Below, piece by piece: positions 1 through 8,569 of a stretch of DNA of 34,680 nt. The translations under genes and the position numbers were made by a program. The stretch lies in NCBI GenBank assembly GCA_003220595.1, contig QHSZ01000055.1, forward strand, positions 1 to 34,680, written 5' to 3'. The DNA comes from Candidatus Rokuibacteriota bacterium (GTDB lineage Bacteria; Methylomirabilota; Methylomirabilia; Rokubacteriales; CSP1-6). The notes below the pieces were generated by a model. It had not been told where the DNA came from and did no database searches. It was given only the letters and a program-made list of their open reading frames with translations. Every line of letters begins with the position of its first letter. Positions within the stretch are counted from its first letter, which is position 1.

Positions 1-73
1 TGGCGACGAGCTCATAGATCGAGCCCGTGGCGAGTCCGCTGACGACCACGTGGACGAGCACGGCGGTTGTCAT
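1..73 (-). CDS. LivH-like branched-chain ABC transporter permease, N-terminal fragment
   Basis: Only the first 24 codons are inside the window; the gene continues off the left edge. The start ATG at 73 overlaps the stop of the preceding V4R gene (ATGA), so it belongs to the same operon. The visible peptide is hydrophobic and contains GLATGSIYELVA, which resembles the N-terminal helix of LivH-type permeases (usual form GLxxGSIYALxALG) of the branched-chain amino-acid ABC family. If that is right, the operon also carries uptake genes for an amino acid, urea or organic-acid-like substrate. The identification rests on a short motif and would be settled by the sequence to the left. Confidence 0.6.
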   Translation of the reverse strand, partial: MTTAVLVHVVVSGLATGSIYELVA

Positions 74-540
74 GCGTGACGGGCCTCGAAGCGGCAGCGG
101 GGCGCGCCCGCCGCCGCGCACGCGGTCTCGCGCACGACCGCGGGTCCGCCGAAGGCGAGCTCGGCCAGCCGCTCGAGCACGCCGCGCGTCAGGTGGCACA
201 CCGGGCCGCCCGCCGGGCCGTAGGCCGCGGCGAACGGCGAGTCGCTCACGGTCACGACCAGCTCGTCGCGCGTGAAGCGCTCGAGCGCGAAGGCGCCCCA
301 GCCGATGCGGCTGCCCATCTCGAGGAGCCGCGCGATCACTTGGTCGGCCGGGCCCTCGAGGCCACGCAGCGCCGAGCCGCCCCCGGCGCGGCCGCCGGCG
401 ACGAGACACGCCGTCGCGCCGTCACCCACGAGCGCCTCGACGGCCTTTTGGAGAGCGGCGAGCGTCTCGGGGCGCACGAGCAGATAACGCGCGCCGCGGT
501 AGGAGAGGCGACCCGCGCCGTCGTACGCGAGGTCGCTCAC
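70..540 (-). CDS. V4R (4-vinyl reductase) domain protein
   Basis: A 156-residue protein starting at GTG 540, which overlaps the stop of the preceding dehydrogenase gene (GTGA). It matches the V4R domain, a small-molecule-binding fold seen in BchJ-like proteins and in the sensor part of XylR/DmpR-type regulators. The C-terminal third carries the spaced cysteines typical of the fold (C115, C141, C149) and the conserved pattern of a Glu followed by Cys and a terminal C-x-F. No DNA-binding or enzymatic domain is attached, so it is a stand-alone ligand-binding unit. Placed near the end of a catabolic operon, it may bind a pathway intermediate or help metal or cofactor loading. That role is inference. 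An upstream ATG at 573 in the same frame exists but lies inside the previous gene. Confidence 0.7.
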   Translation of the reverse strand: MSDLAYDGAGRLSYRGARYLLVRPETLAALQKAVEALVGDGATACLVAGGRAGGGSALRGLEGPADQVIARLLEMGSRIGWGAFALERFTRDELVVTVSDSPFAAAYGPAGGPVCHLTRGVLERLAELAFGGPAVVRETACAAAGAPRCRFEARHA

Positions 541-1646
541 TGCACGACCTTCCGCCAGATCTGGGAGGCCCACCCTTCCTCGAGGAACACGCGGATCTCG
601 CGGCGGCTCAGGTCGCCGAGCCCCAGGTGTTCGAGGGCGCGCCCGTCGCCCGAGAGCTCGCGGCCGAGCAGCACTCCGAACACGAGGAGGAGCCCGGTGG
701 TCGCCGGTGTCGCGACGCCGGCCGCGCGCGCCGCGGACTCGAGGAGCGAGAGCCCGAGCACCACGTCCTCGGTGACGTACCGGTGCTCGAACGTGAGGCT
801 CTCGCTCCAGAGGCCGCTCGCGACGAGCTTCGCCTTGGCCCCGCCGCCGTAGAGCCCCGTGGCTGCGCGCCGCTCGTCGTAGTAGGTCTCGAGCTCGTAG
901 TGCGGCGCCGCGTAGCGCCAGCCCGTCCGCGTGGCGACGCGCTCACCATCCACCGCCTCGATGAGCCGTCGCACGCGCGGCGTCGTGCCGGCCGCGTGGA
1001 TGTCGAAGCGCCCGCCGTCGATCGGGCCCGTGTTCAGGAGCACGAGCGGCGGGTGGATGACCGGCCCCGCGTTCGTCAGCGCCACGTCGAGCGCGTCCGC
1101 GCAGCGGCGCATCGCGGGGAAGAGCTCGGCGAGCCGCGCGAGCACGGCGTCGGTGCGCGACGCGGGGAAGACTCCGGTCGGCAGGTTCGCCGCGCGCACG
1201 GCCGCCCTCACCTCCGCCGGCCCGGTCTTGCGCGTGAGATACGGGAGCGTCCCAGTCTCGGCGAGCGCTCCGGGCATGCTCCCGCCCGCGCGCGCGAGGC
1301 CGCGGGCGAGCGCCAGGCTGCCGAGCGTCCCCGGCGTCAACAGGACGATCTGGCGCTCGTTGACGTGGGGCGCGAGCCGCTTCGCGAGCTCGTCGTGGCT
1401 CGTCGCGGGCAGCGGCGCGATGAGGACCTCGGCGCCCTCGACAGCCTCGGCGAGGTCGGTCGTCGCGCGGTCGAGGCGGGCGCTCCCCTGCCGCCCCTCG
1501 GCGAACAGCATGAGCGTCGGCTCGTCGAGGAGCGGGCCGAGCGCCTCCTTCGACCGCGCCCAGAGCCTGACGCGATGGCCGGCGAGCGCCAGGTCGGCGG
1601 CCGTCGTGAACCCGCCATGGCTCCCGCCGAGGACGGCGAGTCTCAT
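537..1646 (-). CDS. NAD(P)-dependent octopine/nopaline dehydrogenase family protein
   Basis: A 369-residue oxidoreductase. The N-terminus has a Rossmann beta-alpha-beta start with the glycine-rich turn GGSHGGF (residues 7-13), followed by the all-helical C-terminal domain of the octopine dehydrogenase family, in which the NAGPVIHPP stretch with the conserved His is visible. Family members reduce imines formed from a keto acid and an amino acid, or act on related 2-hydroxy/2-keto substrates; ketopantoate reductase is a structural relative. The ATG at 1646 overlaps the CoA-transferase stop (ATGA), and its own stop overlaps the V4R start. In this operon it may oxidise an N-substituted amino acid released from the substrate. 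The substrate cannot be read from the sequence. Confidence 0.78.
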   Translation of the reverse strand: MRLAVLGGSHGGFTTAADLALAGHRVRLWARSKEALGPLLDEPTLMLFAEGRQGSARLDRATTDLAEAVEGAEVLIAPLPATSHDELAKRLAPHVNERQIVLLTPGTLGSLALARGLARAGGSMPGALAETGTLPYLTRKTGPAEVRAAVRAANLPTGVFPASRTDAVLARLAELFPAMRRCADALDVALTNAGPVIHPPLVLLNTGPIDGGRFDIHAAGTTPRVRRLIEAVDGERVATRTGWRYAAPHYELETYYDERRAATGLYGGGAKAKLVASGLWSESLTFEHRYVTEDVVLGLSLLESAARAAGVATPATTGLLLVFGVLLGRELSGDGRALEHLGLGDLSRREIRVFLEEGWASQIWRKVVQ

Positions 1647-2836
1647 CGAATGGCGCCCGCGCGCCGGAGCTCGGCGAGCCGCGCGTCGGGATACTTGAGG
1701 ATCTCGCGCAGCACGAGGTCGGTGTGCTCGCCGAGGCGCGGGGGCGGCGAGACCGTCACCGTCATCGCGCCGTCCACCTTGACCGGCGTCCCGAGCGTGG
1801 GCAGGCGGCCGTGGACGGGGTGCTCCATCTCGACGACCATGCCGCGCCGCCGCACCTGCAGATCCTCGAGCACCCGATCGACGCTCTGGATCGGCGCCGC
1901 GGGCACGCCCTCGGCCTGGAGGCGCCGCAGCCACTCGGCCGTGGTCCGCGCGCGGAACTCGGCTTCGACGAGCGGCATCAGCATCTCGCGGTTGACGACG
2001 CGGTCGCGGTTCGTCAGGAAGCGCGGGTCGCGCTCCCACTGCGCGCGCCCGAGCGCGCGGCAGAACCCGCTCCAGAACTTCTCGACGAACACGGCGACGA
2101 TCAGGTGACCGTCGCGCGTCGCGAGTGCGCCGTAGGGCACGACGGAGGCGTGCGCCGAGCCGAGCGGCCCCGGCACGCGGCCGTCGGCCCAGAAGTATTG
2201 GGCGAGGTACGTGAGGAGCGAGACCTGGCAGTCGAGCAGCGACAGGTCGATGTGCGCGCCCTCGCCCGTCCGCTCGCGCCTCCACAGGGCGCCGGCGACG
2301 GCGAACGCGCCGAATACGCCGCCCGCGAGGTCCCCCATGGGGAGGCCCATGCGCACCGGCTCGCGGCCGGGCTCGCCAGTGAGCGACATCGCGCCCCCCA
2401 TGGCCTGGAGCGCGAGATCGAAGGCCGGCCAGTCGCGGTACGGCCCCTCCTGCCCGTACGCCGAGATCGAGCAGAGGACGACCCGCTGGTTCAGCGCCCA
2501 GAGCTTCGCGTAGCCGCAGCCGAGACGCTCCATGACGCCGGGGCGGAAGTTCTCGAGGACGACGTCCGCCCGGCGCACGAGGTCGTGGAACACCTCGCGT
2601 CCCGCCTCCTTCGTCAGGTCGATCGCGACCGATTTCTTGTTGCGGTTGATCGCGAGGAAGTACGCCGACTCGCCGTCGGGGAGGAACGGCGGGCCCATGC
2701 CCCGGATCGGATCGCCGCCGTCGGGCTCCTCGATCTTGATCACCTCGGCCCCCATGTCCGCGAGGAGCAGGGCGCCGTAGGGCCCGGCGAGCATTCGCGA
2801 GAGGTCGAGGACGCGAACGCCTTCGAGGAGCCTCAC
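1643..2836 (-). CDS. CaiB/BaiF family (class III) CoA-transferase
   Basis: A 397-residue class III CoA-transferase, which moves CoA from a donor thioester to a carboxylic acid. The start is the GTG at 2836, overlapping the stop of the molybdenum enzyme gene (GTGA); the protein then begins MRLLEGVRVLDLSRMLAGPY, the usual family N-terminus. The catalytic aspartate is in the motif MGLPMGDLAGG and falls at residue 169, the same number as in formyl-CoA transferase. The RNKKSVAIDL and LENFRPG motifs are also typical. The length is normal for the family. No acyl-CoA ligase is present in the operon, so this enzyme is the likely activation step for the acid produced by the pathway. The particular acid and donor are unknown. 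Confidence 0.92.
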   Translation of the reverse strand: MRLLEGVRVLDLSRMLAGPYGALLLADMGAEVIKIEEPDGGDPIRGMGPPFLPDGESAYFLAINRNKKSVAIDLTKEAGREVFHDLVRRADVVLENFRPGVMERLGCGYAKLWALNQRVVLCSISAYGQEGPYRDWPAFDLALQAMGGAMSLTGEPGREPVRMGLPMGDLAGGVFGAFAVAGALWRRERTGEGAHIDLSLLDCQVSLLTYLAQYFWADGRVPGPLGSAHASVVPYGALATRDGHLIVAVFVEKFWSGFCRALGRAQWERDPRFLTNRDRVVNREMLMPLVEAEFRARTTAEWLRRLQAEGVPAAPIQSVDRVLEDLQVRRRGMVVEMEHPVHGRLPTLGTPVKVDGAMTVTVSPPPRLGEHTDLVLREILKYPDARLAELRRAGAIR

Positions 2837-5106
2837 GCCCCTGGCCCCGCGAGCGCCGCGCGGACGCGCGCGGGCGTGATGGGGAGCTCCGTGAAGCGGA
2901 CCCCGATCGCGTGGTTCAGGGCGTTGGCCACGGCGGCCGCGACCGGGATGACGCCGGACTCGCCGAGCCCCTTGGCGCCGAACGGCCCCTCCTGGTCCAC
3001 GGTCTCGATCAGGCGCACGGCGATGTCGGGCATGTCGTCGGCCTTCAGGACCGCGTAGTCCATGAAGGACTGCGTGAGCACCTGGCCCCGCTCGACGACG
3101 AGCCGCTCGCTCAGCGCGTAGCCGAGCCCCATGTGGATCCCGCCGTGGATCTGTCCCTCGGCGGCGCCCGGGTTCAGTGCGCGCCCGACGTCGTGGGCGG
3201 AGACGAGCCTCCGGACCTCTACCTTGCCGGTCTCGGGGTCCACGTCGACGAGGGCCGCCTGGAAGGCCGACGTGTACGCGGCCGAGACGTTGCCCTGGAG
3301 GTCCTTGTCGAGCATGGCCGTCGGCGGGTCGTAGAAGGCCTCGGCGACGATCACGCGGCCGTGATGCGTGTAGTGCCCCGCGCGCGCGACCTCCTCGTAG
3401 CCGAGCCGGCGCGACGGGTTCGCCTTCACGAACACGACGCCGCGCTTGAGGTCGAGGGTCGCCGCGGGCTCGTCGAGCTCGGCCGCGGCCATCGCGAGGA
3501 GCTCGCCCTTTACCTTCTCGGCGGCGAGGCGCGCGGCGTTGCCCGCGACGAAGGTGGTCCGGCTCGCGTGGGTGCCCACGTCCCAGGGCCGGACGTTCGT
3601 GTCGGAGTTGACCACGTCGACGCGCTCGAGCGGCACGCCGAGCGTCTCCGCGACGATCATCGCCAGCACCGTCTCGGAGCCCTGGCCGATCTCCGACGCG
3701 CCCGTGATGAGCGTGACCTTGCCGAAGTCGTCGAGCTTGACGATGGCGCCGCAACCGTCCGAGCGGTAGATGCGCGCGCCCCCGCCGACGTGGAACATGC
3801 CCGCGTAGCCGATGCCGCGCGTCCAGCCGGGCCTCGGCGGCGGCACGTCGTGCCGGATCGCTGCGGCCGCCGCCTCGAGACACTCGGCCATCGCGAACGA
3901 GGTGAGCACGAACCCCTGCGGGTTCACGTCGCCCGCCTTCGATACGTTCCGCCGGCGCAGCTCGAGCCGGTCCATCCCGAGGCGCTCGGCCAGCTCGTCC
4001 ATCTGCGACTCCACGGCGAACGTGGACTCGGGGTTGCCGTAACCGCGCATCGAGCCCGAGTACGGGTTGTTGGTGTAGGCGATCGTCGTGTCGAAGCGGA
4101 CGTTCGGCACGCGGTAGAGGCCCGCGACGGTCGAGAGCATCACGTAGGGGGTCGTCGAGCCCCAGGAGGTGTAGGCGCCGTTGTCGATCGTGACGTGGGC
4201 GTCGCGCGCGAGCAGGCGCCCGTCGCGGTCCGCCGCGGTGCGCAGGCGAATCGTGCACGGCTCGCGGGTCGGGCACGCGATGAACTCCTCCACGCGGTCG
4301 AACTCGATCTTCACCGGCCGCCGGACGCGCCGGGCGAGGAGCGCCGCGATCACATCGATCGGGTAGAGGTCGAGGCCGCGGCCGAAGTTGCCGCCCACCG
4401 GCGGCTGCAGCACACGCACGCGGTCGCCCGTGATCCCGAGCGCCGCCGCGAGGTCGCGCTGATAGAGGAACGGGACCTGGGTCGTCGTCCACATCGTGAG
4501 GCCCTCGCCGCTCGCGTCCCACTCCGCGATCGCGACCATCGTCCCCAGGCACGCCGGCGTCACGAACGGCAGGCGATACGTATTCTCGACGACCGCCGCC
4601 GCCGCCGCGAACGCGCCGTCCACGTCGCCGTGGACGAACTGGTAGCGGAGCGCGTGCTGGTTGGTGCCGAGCTCCTCGTGGACCAGCGGGGCGCCCGGCG
4701 CGAGCGCCGCCGGGGGGTCGAAGACCGCCGGCAGCTCCGCGTACTCGACCTGGACGAGCTCGAGCGCCGCCTGGGCGATCTCGGGCGTCTCGGCGGCGAC
4801 CGCGGCGACCTCGTCGCGGATGCAGCGGACCTTGCCGCGCTTGAGCGCCGTCTGGTCCTTGGCGAAGCCGAACCCGATCGGCTCGACGTCGGCGCCGGTC
4901 AGGACGGCGAGCACGCCGGGCAGCGCCCGCGCCCGCGACGCGTCGACGCGCACGAGGCGCGCGTGCGGCACGCGCGCGCGGAGGATCCTCCCGTGGGCCA
5001 GACGCGGCAGCGCGAGGTCGTGGAGGTAGCGCGTGCGCCCCGTCGCCTTCTCGGCGCCGTCGCGCTTCTTGACGGTCTTGCCGATGACGTCGAACGTGTC
5101 GGGCAT
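2833..5106 (-). CDS. Xanthine dehydrogenase family, molybdopterin-binding large subunit
   Basis: A 757-residue molybdenum-cofactor subunit of the xanthine dehydrogenase/hydroxybenzoyl-CoA reductase family. Visible cofactor motifs are GGNFG (238-242), MRGYG (353-357), GQG (474-476) and the catalytic glutamate in KGLGESG (E716). The CO-dehydrogenase active-site cysteine loop (AYxCSFR) is absent, so it is not CoxL. It starts 2 bp after the mutase stop and overlaps the CoA-transferase start. Such enzymes hydroxylate or reduce a ring or acyl group and normally need an FAD subunit and a 2Fe-2S subunit. Neither is encoded beside it or elsewhere in this window, so partners must come from another locus or lie outside. 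The substrate is unknown. Confidence 0.88.
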   Translation of the reverse strand: MPDTFDVIGKTVKKRDGAEKATGRTRYLHDLALPRLAHGRILRARVPHARLVRVDASRARALPGVLAVLTGADVEPIGFGFAKDQTALKRGKVRCIRDEVAAVAAETPEIAQAALELVQVEYAELPAVFDPPAALAPGAPLVHEELGTNQHALRYQFVHGDVDGAFAAAAAVVENTYRLPFVTPACLGTMVAIAEWDASGEGLTMWTTTQVPFLYQRDLAAALGITGDRVRVLQPPVGGNFGRGLDLYPIDVIAALLARRVRRPVKIEFDRVEEFIACPTREPCTIRLRTAADRDGRLLARDAHVTIDNGAYTSWGSTTPYVMLSTVAGLYRVPNVRFDTTIAYTNNPYSGSMRGYGNPESTFAVESQMDELAERLGMDRLELRRRNVSKAGDVNPQGFVLTSFAMAECLEAAAAAIRHDVPPPRPGWTRGIGYAGMFHVGGGARIYRSDGCGAIVKLDDFGKVTLITGASEIGQGSETVLAMIVAETLGVPLERVDVVNSDTNVRPWDVGTHASRTTFVAGNAARLAAEKVKGELLAMAAAELDEPAATLDLKRGVVFVKANPSRRLGYEEVARAGHYTHHGRVIVAEAFYDPPTAMLDKDLQGNVSAAYTSAFQAALVDVDPETGKVEVRRLVSAHDVGRALNPGAAEGQIHGGIHMGLGYALSERLVVERGQVLTQSFMDYAVLKADDMPDIAVRLIETVDQEGPFGAKGLGESGVIPVAAAVANALNHAIGVRFTELPITPARVRAALAGPGA

Positions 5107-5108
5107 GC

Positions 5109-6704
5109 TCAGAACTTGACCGACTCCTTGTGCTCGCCGAACACGTCCTGCATGGCGCGCGCGATCTCGCCGAGCGTCGCGTAGGCCTGCACGCATTCCA
5201 TGATGGGCTCCATCAGGTTGCCCGCGCCGCGGGCCCCGTCCGACAGTCGGCGCAGCGCCGTCCGGGCCGTCTGGTCGTCCCGCTCGCGGCGGACCCGCGC
5301 GAGTCGCGCCAGCTGCGACTCGACCACCTTCGGGTCGAACGCGTACACCTCGACCTCGCGGTCCGCCTCGACCGGCCGGTCGCCGACGTGGCAGTTCGCC
5401 GCGACCTTCGGGATCTCGCCCGAGACGAGCTTGCGCTCGAACAGGTACGCCTGGCGGGCGACCTCCGCCTGGAGCGCGCCGCTCTTCACGGCCTCGACGA
5501 TCCCGCCCATCCGCTCGACCCGCGCCAGCTCGGCGAGGATCGTCGTCTCCATCTCGCCCGTGAGCGCCTCGACGTAGTAGGAGCCCGCGAGCGGGTCCAC
5601 CGTGTCGGCGGCGCCCGACTCCTCGGCACAGATCTGCATCGTCCGGAGCGCGAGGAGCTGCGCCTTGGCCGACGGGATCGTGTACGCCTCGTCGTATGTG
5701 GGCAGCGCGATCGTCTGCGCGCCCGACAGCGCCGCGGCCAGCGCGATGTAGGCGCCACGCACGATGTTGTTCTCCGGCTCCTGCATGACGAACGCCGAGC
5801 CGCCGCCGCCGATCAGGCTCCGGAACATCCACGACTTGGGGTTCCTCGCGCCGAAGCGCTCGCGCATCATGCGGGCATAGAGGCGCCGGCCGGCGCGGAA
5901 CTTCGCGACCTCCTCGAAGATCTTCCCCCACGCGGTGAAGTTGAACGAGAGGCGCGGCGCGAAGTCGTCCACGCTCATGCCTCGCGCGAGCATCAGCTCG
6001 ACGTAGGCGGCGGCGATGGCCAGGCCATAGGCCATCTCCTGAGCGGTCGTGCAGCCGGCCTCGCGGATGTGATAGCCGCACACCGAGACGGGGTTCGAGC
6101 GCGGGTAGCGCTTCGCCGAGAACTCGATGAGGTCGGCGACGAGCCGGAGCGACGGCTCGACCGGGTAGACCCACGTGCCGCGCGCGATGAACTCCTTGAG
6201 GATGTCGTTCTGCGGCGTGGTGACGACCCGGTCGGCCGCGGCGCCCTGCTGCGCGGCCACCGCGTAGTACATCGCCGTGATCGGCGCCGCCATGCCGTTG
6301 ATCGTGAGCGACACGCTCACGCGGTCGAGCGGGATGCCCGCGAACGCCTCTTCCATGTCCGCGAGCGAGTCGACCGCCATCCCGACGCGCCCGACCTCGC
6401 CCTCGGCGCGCGGGTCGTCGGAGTCGAGCCCGAGCTGCGTCGGCAGGTCGAACGCGACGTTGAGCGCGTCCTGACCGTGCGCCATCAGGTACTTGAAGCG
6501 CGCGTTGGTCTCGGCCGGCGTGCCGAAGCCAATGTACTGGCGCATCGTCCAGAGCCGCTCGCGGTACATGTGCGGGTGGATGCCGCGGGTGAACGGATAC
6601 TCGCCCGGCCGGCCGATGTCGCGCTCGACGTCCACGCCCGCCGCGTCCTCCGGCCCGTAGACCGGCTTGATCGGAAAGCCCGCGTGCGCTCGCAGCTCTT
6701 TCAT
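5109..6704 (-). CDS. Methylmalonyl-CoA mutase family, catalytic (large) subunit of a split B12 mutase
   Basis: A 531-residue adenosylcobalamin-dependent acyl-CoA mutase subunit with the substrate TIM barrel but no C-terminal B12 domain; B12 binding is supplied by the separate gene at 6814-7194. An ungapped alignment from memory to Propionibacterium MutB (offset 32) puts Y57 at Tyr89, Q165 at Gln197, R175 at Arg207 and H212 at His244. Tyr and Arg at the first and third positions are the methylmalonyl-CoA signature; isobutyryl-CoA mutase has Phe and Gln there. The start ATG has a strong AAGGAGG Shine-Dalgarno 4 bases upstream. It is separated from the small subunit by 109 bp of direct repeats. 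It probably converts methylmalonyl-CoA to succinyl-CoA or a close analogue. Confidence 0.9.
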   Translation of the reverse strand: MKELRAHAGFPIKPVYGPEDAAGVDVERDIGRPGEYPFTRGIHPHMYRERLWTMRQYIGFGTPAETNARFKYLMAHGQDALNVAFDLPTQLGLDSDDPRAEGEVGRVGMAVDSLADMEEAFAGIPLDRVSVSLTINGMAAPITAMYYAVAAQQGAAADRVVTTPQNDILKEFIARGTWVYPVEPSLRLVADLIEFSAKRYPRSNPVSVCGYHIREAGCTTAQEMAYGLAIAAAYVELMLARGMSVDDFAPRLSFNFTAWGKIFEEVAKFRAGRRLYARMMRERFGARNPKSWMFRSLIGGGGSAFVMQEPENNIVRGAYIALAAALSGAQTIALPTYDEAYTIPSAKAQLLALRTMQICAEESGAADTVDPLAGSYYVEALTGEMETTILAELARVERMGGIVEAVKSGALQAEVARQAYLFERKLVSGEIPKVAANCHVGDRPVEADREVEVYAFDPKVVESQLARLARVRRERDDQTARTALRRLSDGARGAGNLMEPIMECVQAYATLGEIARAMQDVFGEHKESVKF

Positions 6705-6715
6705 GAATCCTCCTT

Positions 6716-6809
6716 CGGATCGCTCGCCTCGCGACTCGCGGAGCCCAGCCCGCGGGAGTCGCTCAGCTCGCCCGGCGGATCGCTCGCCTCGCGACTCGCG
6801 GAGCCCAGC
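6716..6809. repeat. Pair of 34-bp direct repeats, 60-bp period
   Basis: Two identical 34-bp copies lie at 6716-6749 and 6776-6809, exactly 60 bp apart, and fill most of the 109-bp gap between the two mutase subunit genes. Each contains CGCTCGCCTCGCGACTCGCG and can form an imperfect hairpin. In one minus-strand frame each copy encodes AGLRESRGERS, but no start or conserved protein is associated. The Shine-Dalgarno of the downstream gene begins immediately after the last copy (minus-strand order). It looks like an intergenic repeat element inserted into an otherwise tightly packed operon. Confidence 0.85.
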
Positions 6810-6813
6810 TCTG

Positions 6814-7194
6814 TCAGAGGTCCTGCTTCGTAAATGCGTCGACGATCTCCGGCAGCGGCGTGCCCATCGGGAAGACGCGGGCGGCACCGAGCCTCCGCAG
6901 CTCGGCCACGTCGCGCGGCGGAATGATCCCGCCGACGACCACCTTGATGTCACCCGCCCCGTGAGCCCGGAGCCCCTCGACCACGCGCCGCGCGAGGAGC
7001 GCGTGGGCGCCCGAGAGGACCGAGAGCCCCACGACGTCCACGTCCTCCTGGATCGCCGCCTGCACGATCTCCTCGGGCGTGCGCTTGAGGCCGGAGTAGA
7101 CGACCTCGACGCCCGCGTCGCGCAGCGCGTGCGCGACCACCTTGGCGCCGCGGTCGTGGCCGTCGAGCCCGGGCTTGGCGATCAGCACCTTCAT
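6814..7194 (-). CDS. Cobalamin (B12)-binding subunit of acyl-CoA mutase
   Basis: A 126-residue B12-binding protein, the small partner of the mutase subunit at 5109-6704. The axial-ligand motif DGHDRG (D11, H13, G16) gives the DxHxxG signature. It is followed by the GLSVLSGAH and VVVGGIIPP segments that bind the nucleotide tail and corrin. The length is the usual 120-140 residues for split mutases such as isobutyryl-CoA mutase small subunit and archaeal methylmalonyl-CoA mutase. Its ATG overlaps the DUF35 stop (ATGA). No MeaB/ArgK-type G-protein chaperone gene accompanies the pair within this window. Confidence 0.93.
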   Translation of the reverse strand: MKVLIAKPGLDGHDRGAKVVAHALRDAGVEVVYSGLKRTPEEIVQAAIQEDVDVVGLSVLSGAHALLARRVVEGLRAHGAGDIKVVVGGIIPPRDVAELRRLGAARVFPMGTPLPEIVDAFTKQDL

Positions 7195-7619
7195 ACCACC
7201 TCGAAGGCGGGGAGCCAGCGCGGGTTGCCCTTGGGATCGTCGGCGACGCGCAGCGGCGCGAGCCGCACGCGCTGGCCCACCCTCAGCGCCGCGGGCTCGG
7301 CCCCGGTGAGCACCGTGAACACGCGGTGCCCGTCGACCTTGACGATCGCGAAGACGCGCGGCGCCTCGAAGCCCGCGGGCAGCCCGGTCTCCTGCACCGT
7401 GAACGCGTGGACCGTGCCCTCGCTGGCCAGGTCCACCCAGTCGAACGCGGCCGCGCCGCACTCGGCGCAGAAGCCGCGCGGTGGCCACGCGCTCCGGCCA
7501 CACCCGCGGCACTTCGTCGTGGTGAGCGTGCCCGCGCCGAGGCGCGTGTAGAACTCGTGGAGCGTCGTGTGGTCGGCCGACTCGAGCGGGAACGGATCGA
7601 GCGCCCGGAAATAGGTCAT
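7191..7619 (-). CDS. DUF35-type Zn-ribbon/OB-fold acyl-CoA-associated protein
   Basis: A 142-residue protein with an N-terminal rubredoxin-like zinc ribbon (CxxC at CRGC and CxxC at CAEC, about residues 36-55) and a C-terminal OB fold with GTVHAFTVQ and FAIVKVDG strands. Proteins of this family bind acyl-CoA and act as obligate partners of SCP2-type thiolases, HMG-CoA synthase-like enzymes and the Ltp2 retro-aldolase. Two genes upstream in the same operon is an SCP2-type thiolase, its likely partner. Both ends overlap neighbours by 4 bp. The fold is clear; the partnership is inferred from gene order and family knowledge. Confidence 0.88.
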   Translation of the reverse strand: MTYFRALDPFPLESADHTTLHEFYTRLGAGTLTTTKCRGCGRSAWPPRGFCAECGAAAFDWVDLASEGTVHAFTVQETGLPAGFEAPRVFAIVKVDGHRVFTVLTGAEPAALRVGQRVRLAPLRVADDPKGNPRWLPAFEVV

Positions 7620-8569
7620 GCGCGCTCCCGCTTGAGCTGCCGGAGCAGCGCCCGGACCTTGGCCGTCTCGAACCGGTCGCGCGCGTCGCCCGAGTAGTCG
7701 AAGAAGCCGCGCCCGGTCTTGGGGCCGAGCTCGTTCCGCGCGATCTTCTCCTCGACGAGCCGCGCCGGCTTGAAGCGCGCGTCCCCGAGCGCCTCCGCGA
7801 GGAACCGGCTCGCGCGATGGAGGATGTCCACGCCGCCCCAGTCGATGAACTCGAAGATGCCGACCTGTGCGTAGCGGAACCCCATCCCCGCCTTGAACGC
7901 GCGGTCGACGTCCTCGGGCGACGCGACGCCCTCCTCGACGAGGCGCACGGCCTCGTTCATGAGCAGCGCCTGCATCCGCGGGCCGATGAACCCCGGCGAG
8001 TCGCCGCACCGGACCGGGACCTTGCCGAGCCGCTCGAGGAGCGTCAGCGTTCGCGTGACGACGTCCTCCGACGTCCTGGCGCTCGGCACCACCTCGACGA
8101 GCGGGATGATGTGCGCCGGGTTGAGCCAGTGGGCGACCAGGAAGCGCTCGGGGCGCTCGACGGCGTCCACCAGGTGCGCGGGCGAGATCGTCGAGCTCGT
8201 GGAGGCCAGGATCGCGTCGGGCGCGAGCCGCCCCGCGAGGCGCCGGAAGACGTCCCGCTTGAGGTCGAGGAGCTCGGGCAGCGCCTCCTGGACGAAGTCG
8301 CACGGGGCGAGCCCGTCGAGCCCCGTCCGGTCCTCGATGCTCCGGAGCGCGGCCGCGCCCGCGCCGTCGCCGAGCACGCCTTCCTCCGCCATCAGCGCGA
8401 GGTCGCGCGCGATCTCGCGCCGGGCGTCGGTGAACAGCGCGGCCCGCTCGACGCCGGCGCGCTCCTTCACGTCGACGAGCAGCGTCGGGTGGCCCCCGAG
8501 CGCGAAGGCGAGCGCGATCTGGCGCCCGATCCGCCCGGCGCCGAGGACCGCCACCGCTCGCACGGCCAT
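7616..8569 (-). CDS. 3-hydroxyacyl-CoA dehydrogenase family protein
   Basis: A 317-residue NAD-dependent dehydrogenase. The N-terminal Rossmann motif is GAGRIG (G10, G12, G15), followed by an acidic residue at the end of strand 2 (LLVDV), indicating NAD preference. The centre has ASTSSTISP and the catalytic-His segment [17 protein letters not shown], and the C-terminus carries the helical 3HCDH domain ending [13 protein letters not shown]. The AHWLNP form is closer to the lambda-crystallin/L-gulonate dehydrogenase branch than to FadB-type enzymes (HFFNP), so the hydroxy substrate may be short or non-acyl-CoA. The start shares one base with the thiolase stop (TGATG). It would oxidise the product of the MaoC hydratase. 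Confidence 0.87.
   Translation of the reverse strand: MAVRAVAVLGAGRIGRQIALAFALGGHPTLLVDVKERAGVERAALFTDARREIARDLALMAEEGVLGDGAGAAALRSIEDRTGLDGLAPCDFVQEALPELLDLKRDVFRRLAGRLAPDAILASTSSTISPAHLVDAVERPERFLVAHWLNPAHIIPLVEVVPSARTSEDVVTRTLTLLERLGKVPVRCGDSPGFIGPRMQALLMNEAVRLVEEGVASPEDVDRAFKAGMGFRYAQVGIFEFIDWGGVDILHRASRFLAEALGDARFKPARLVEEKIARNELGPKTGRGFFDYSGDARDRFETAKVRALLRQLKRERA

Noticed and set aside
2911-5184. Long plus-strand open frame opposite the molybdenum enzyme
   Set aside because: Low-complexity charged translation, no motifs; the minus-strand gene has all family motifs across the same bases.
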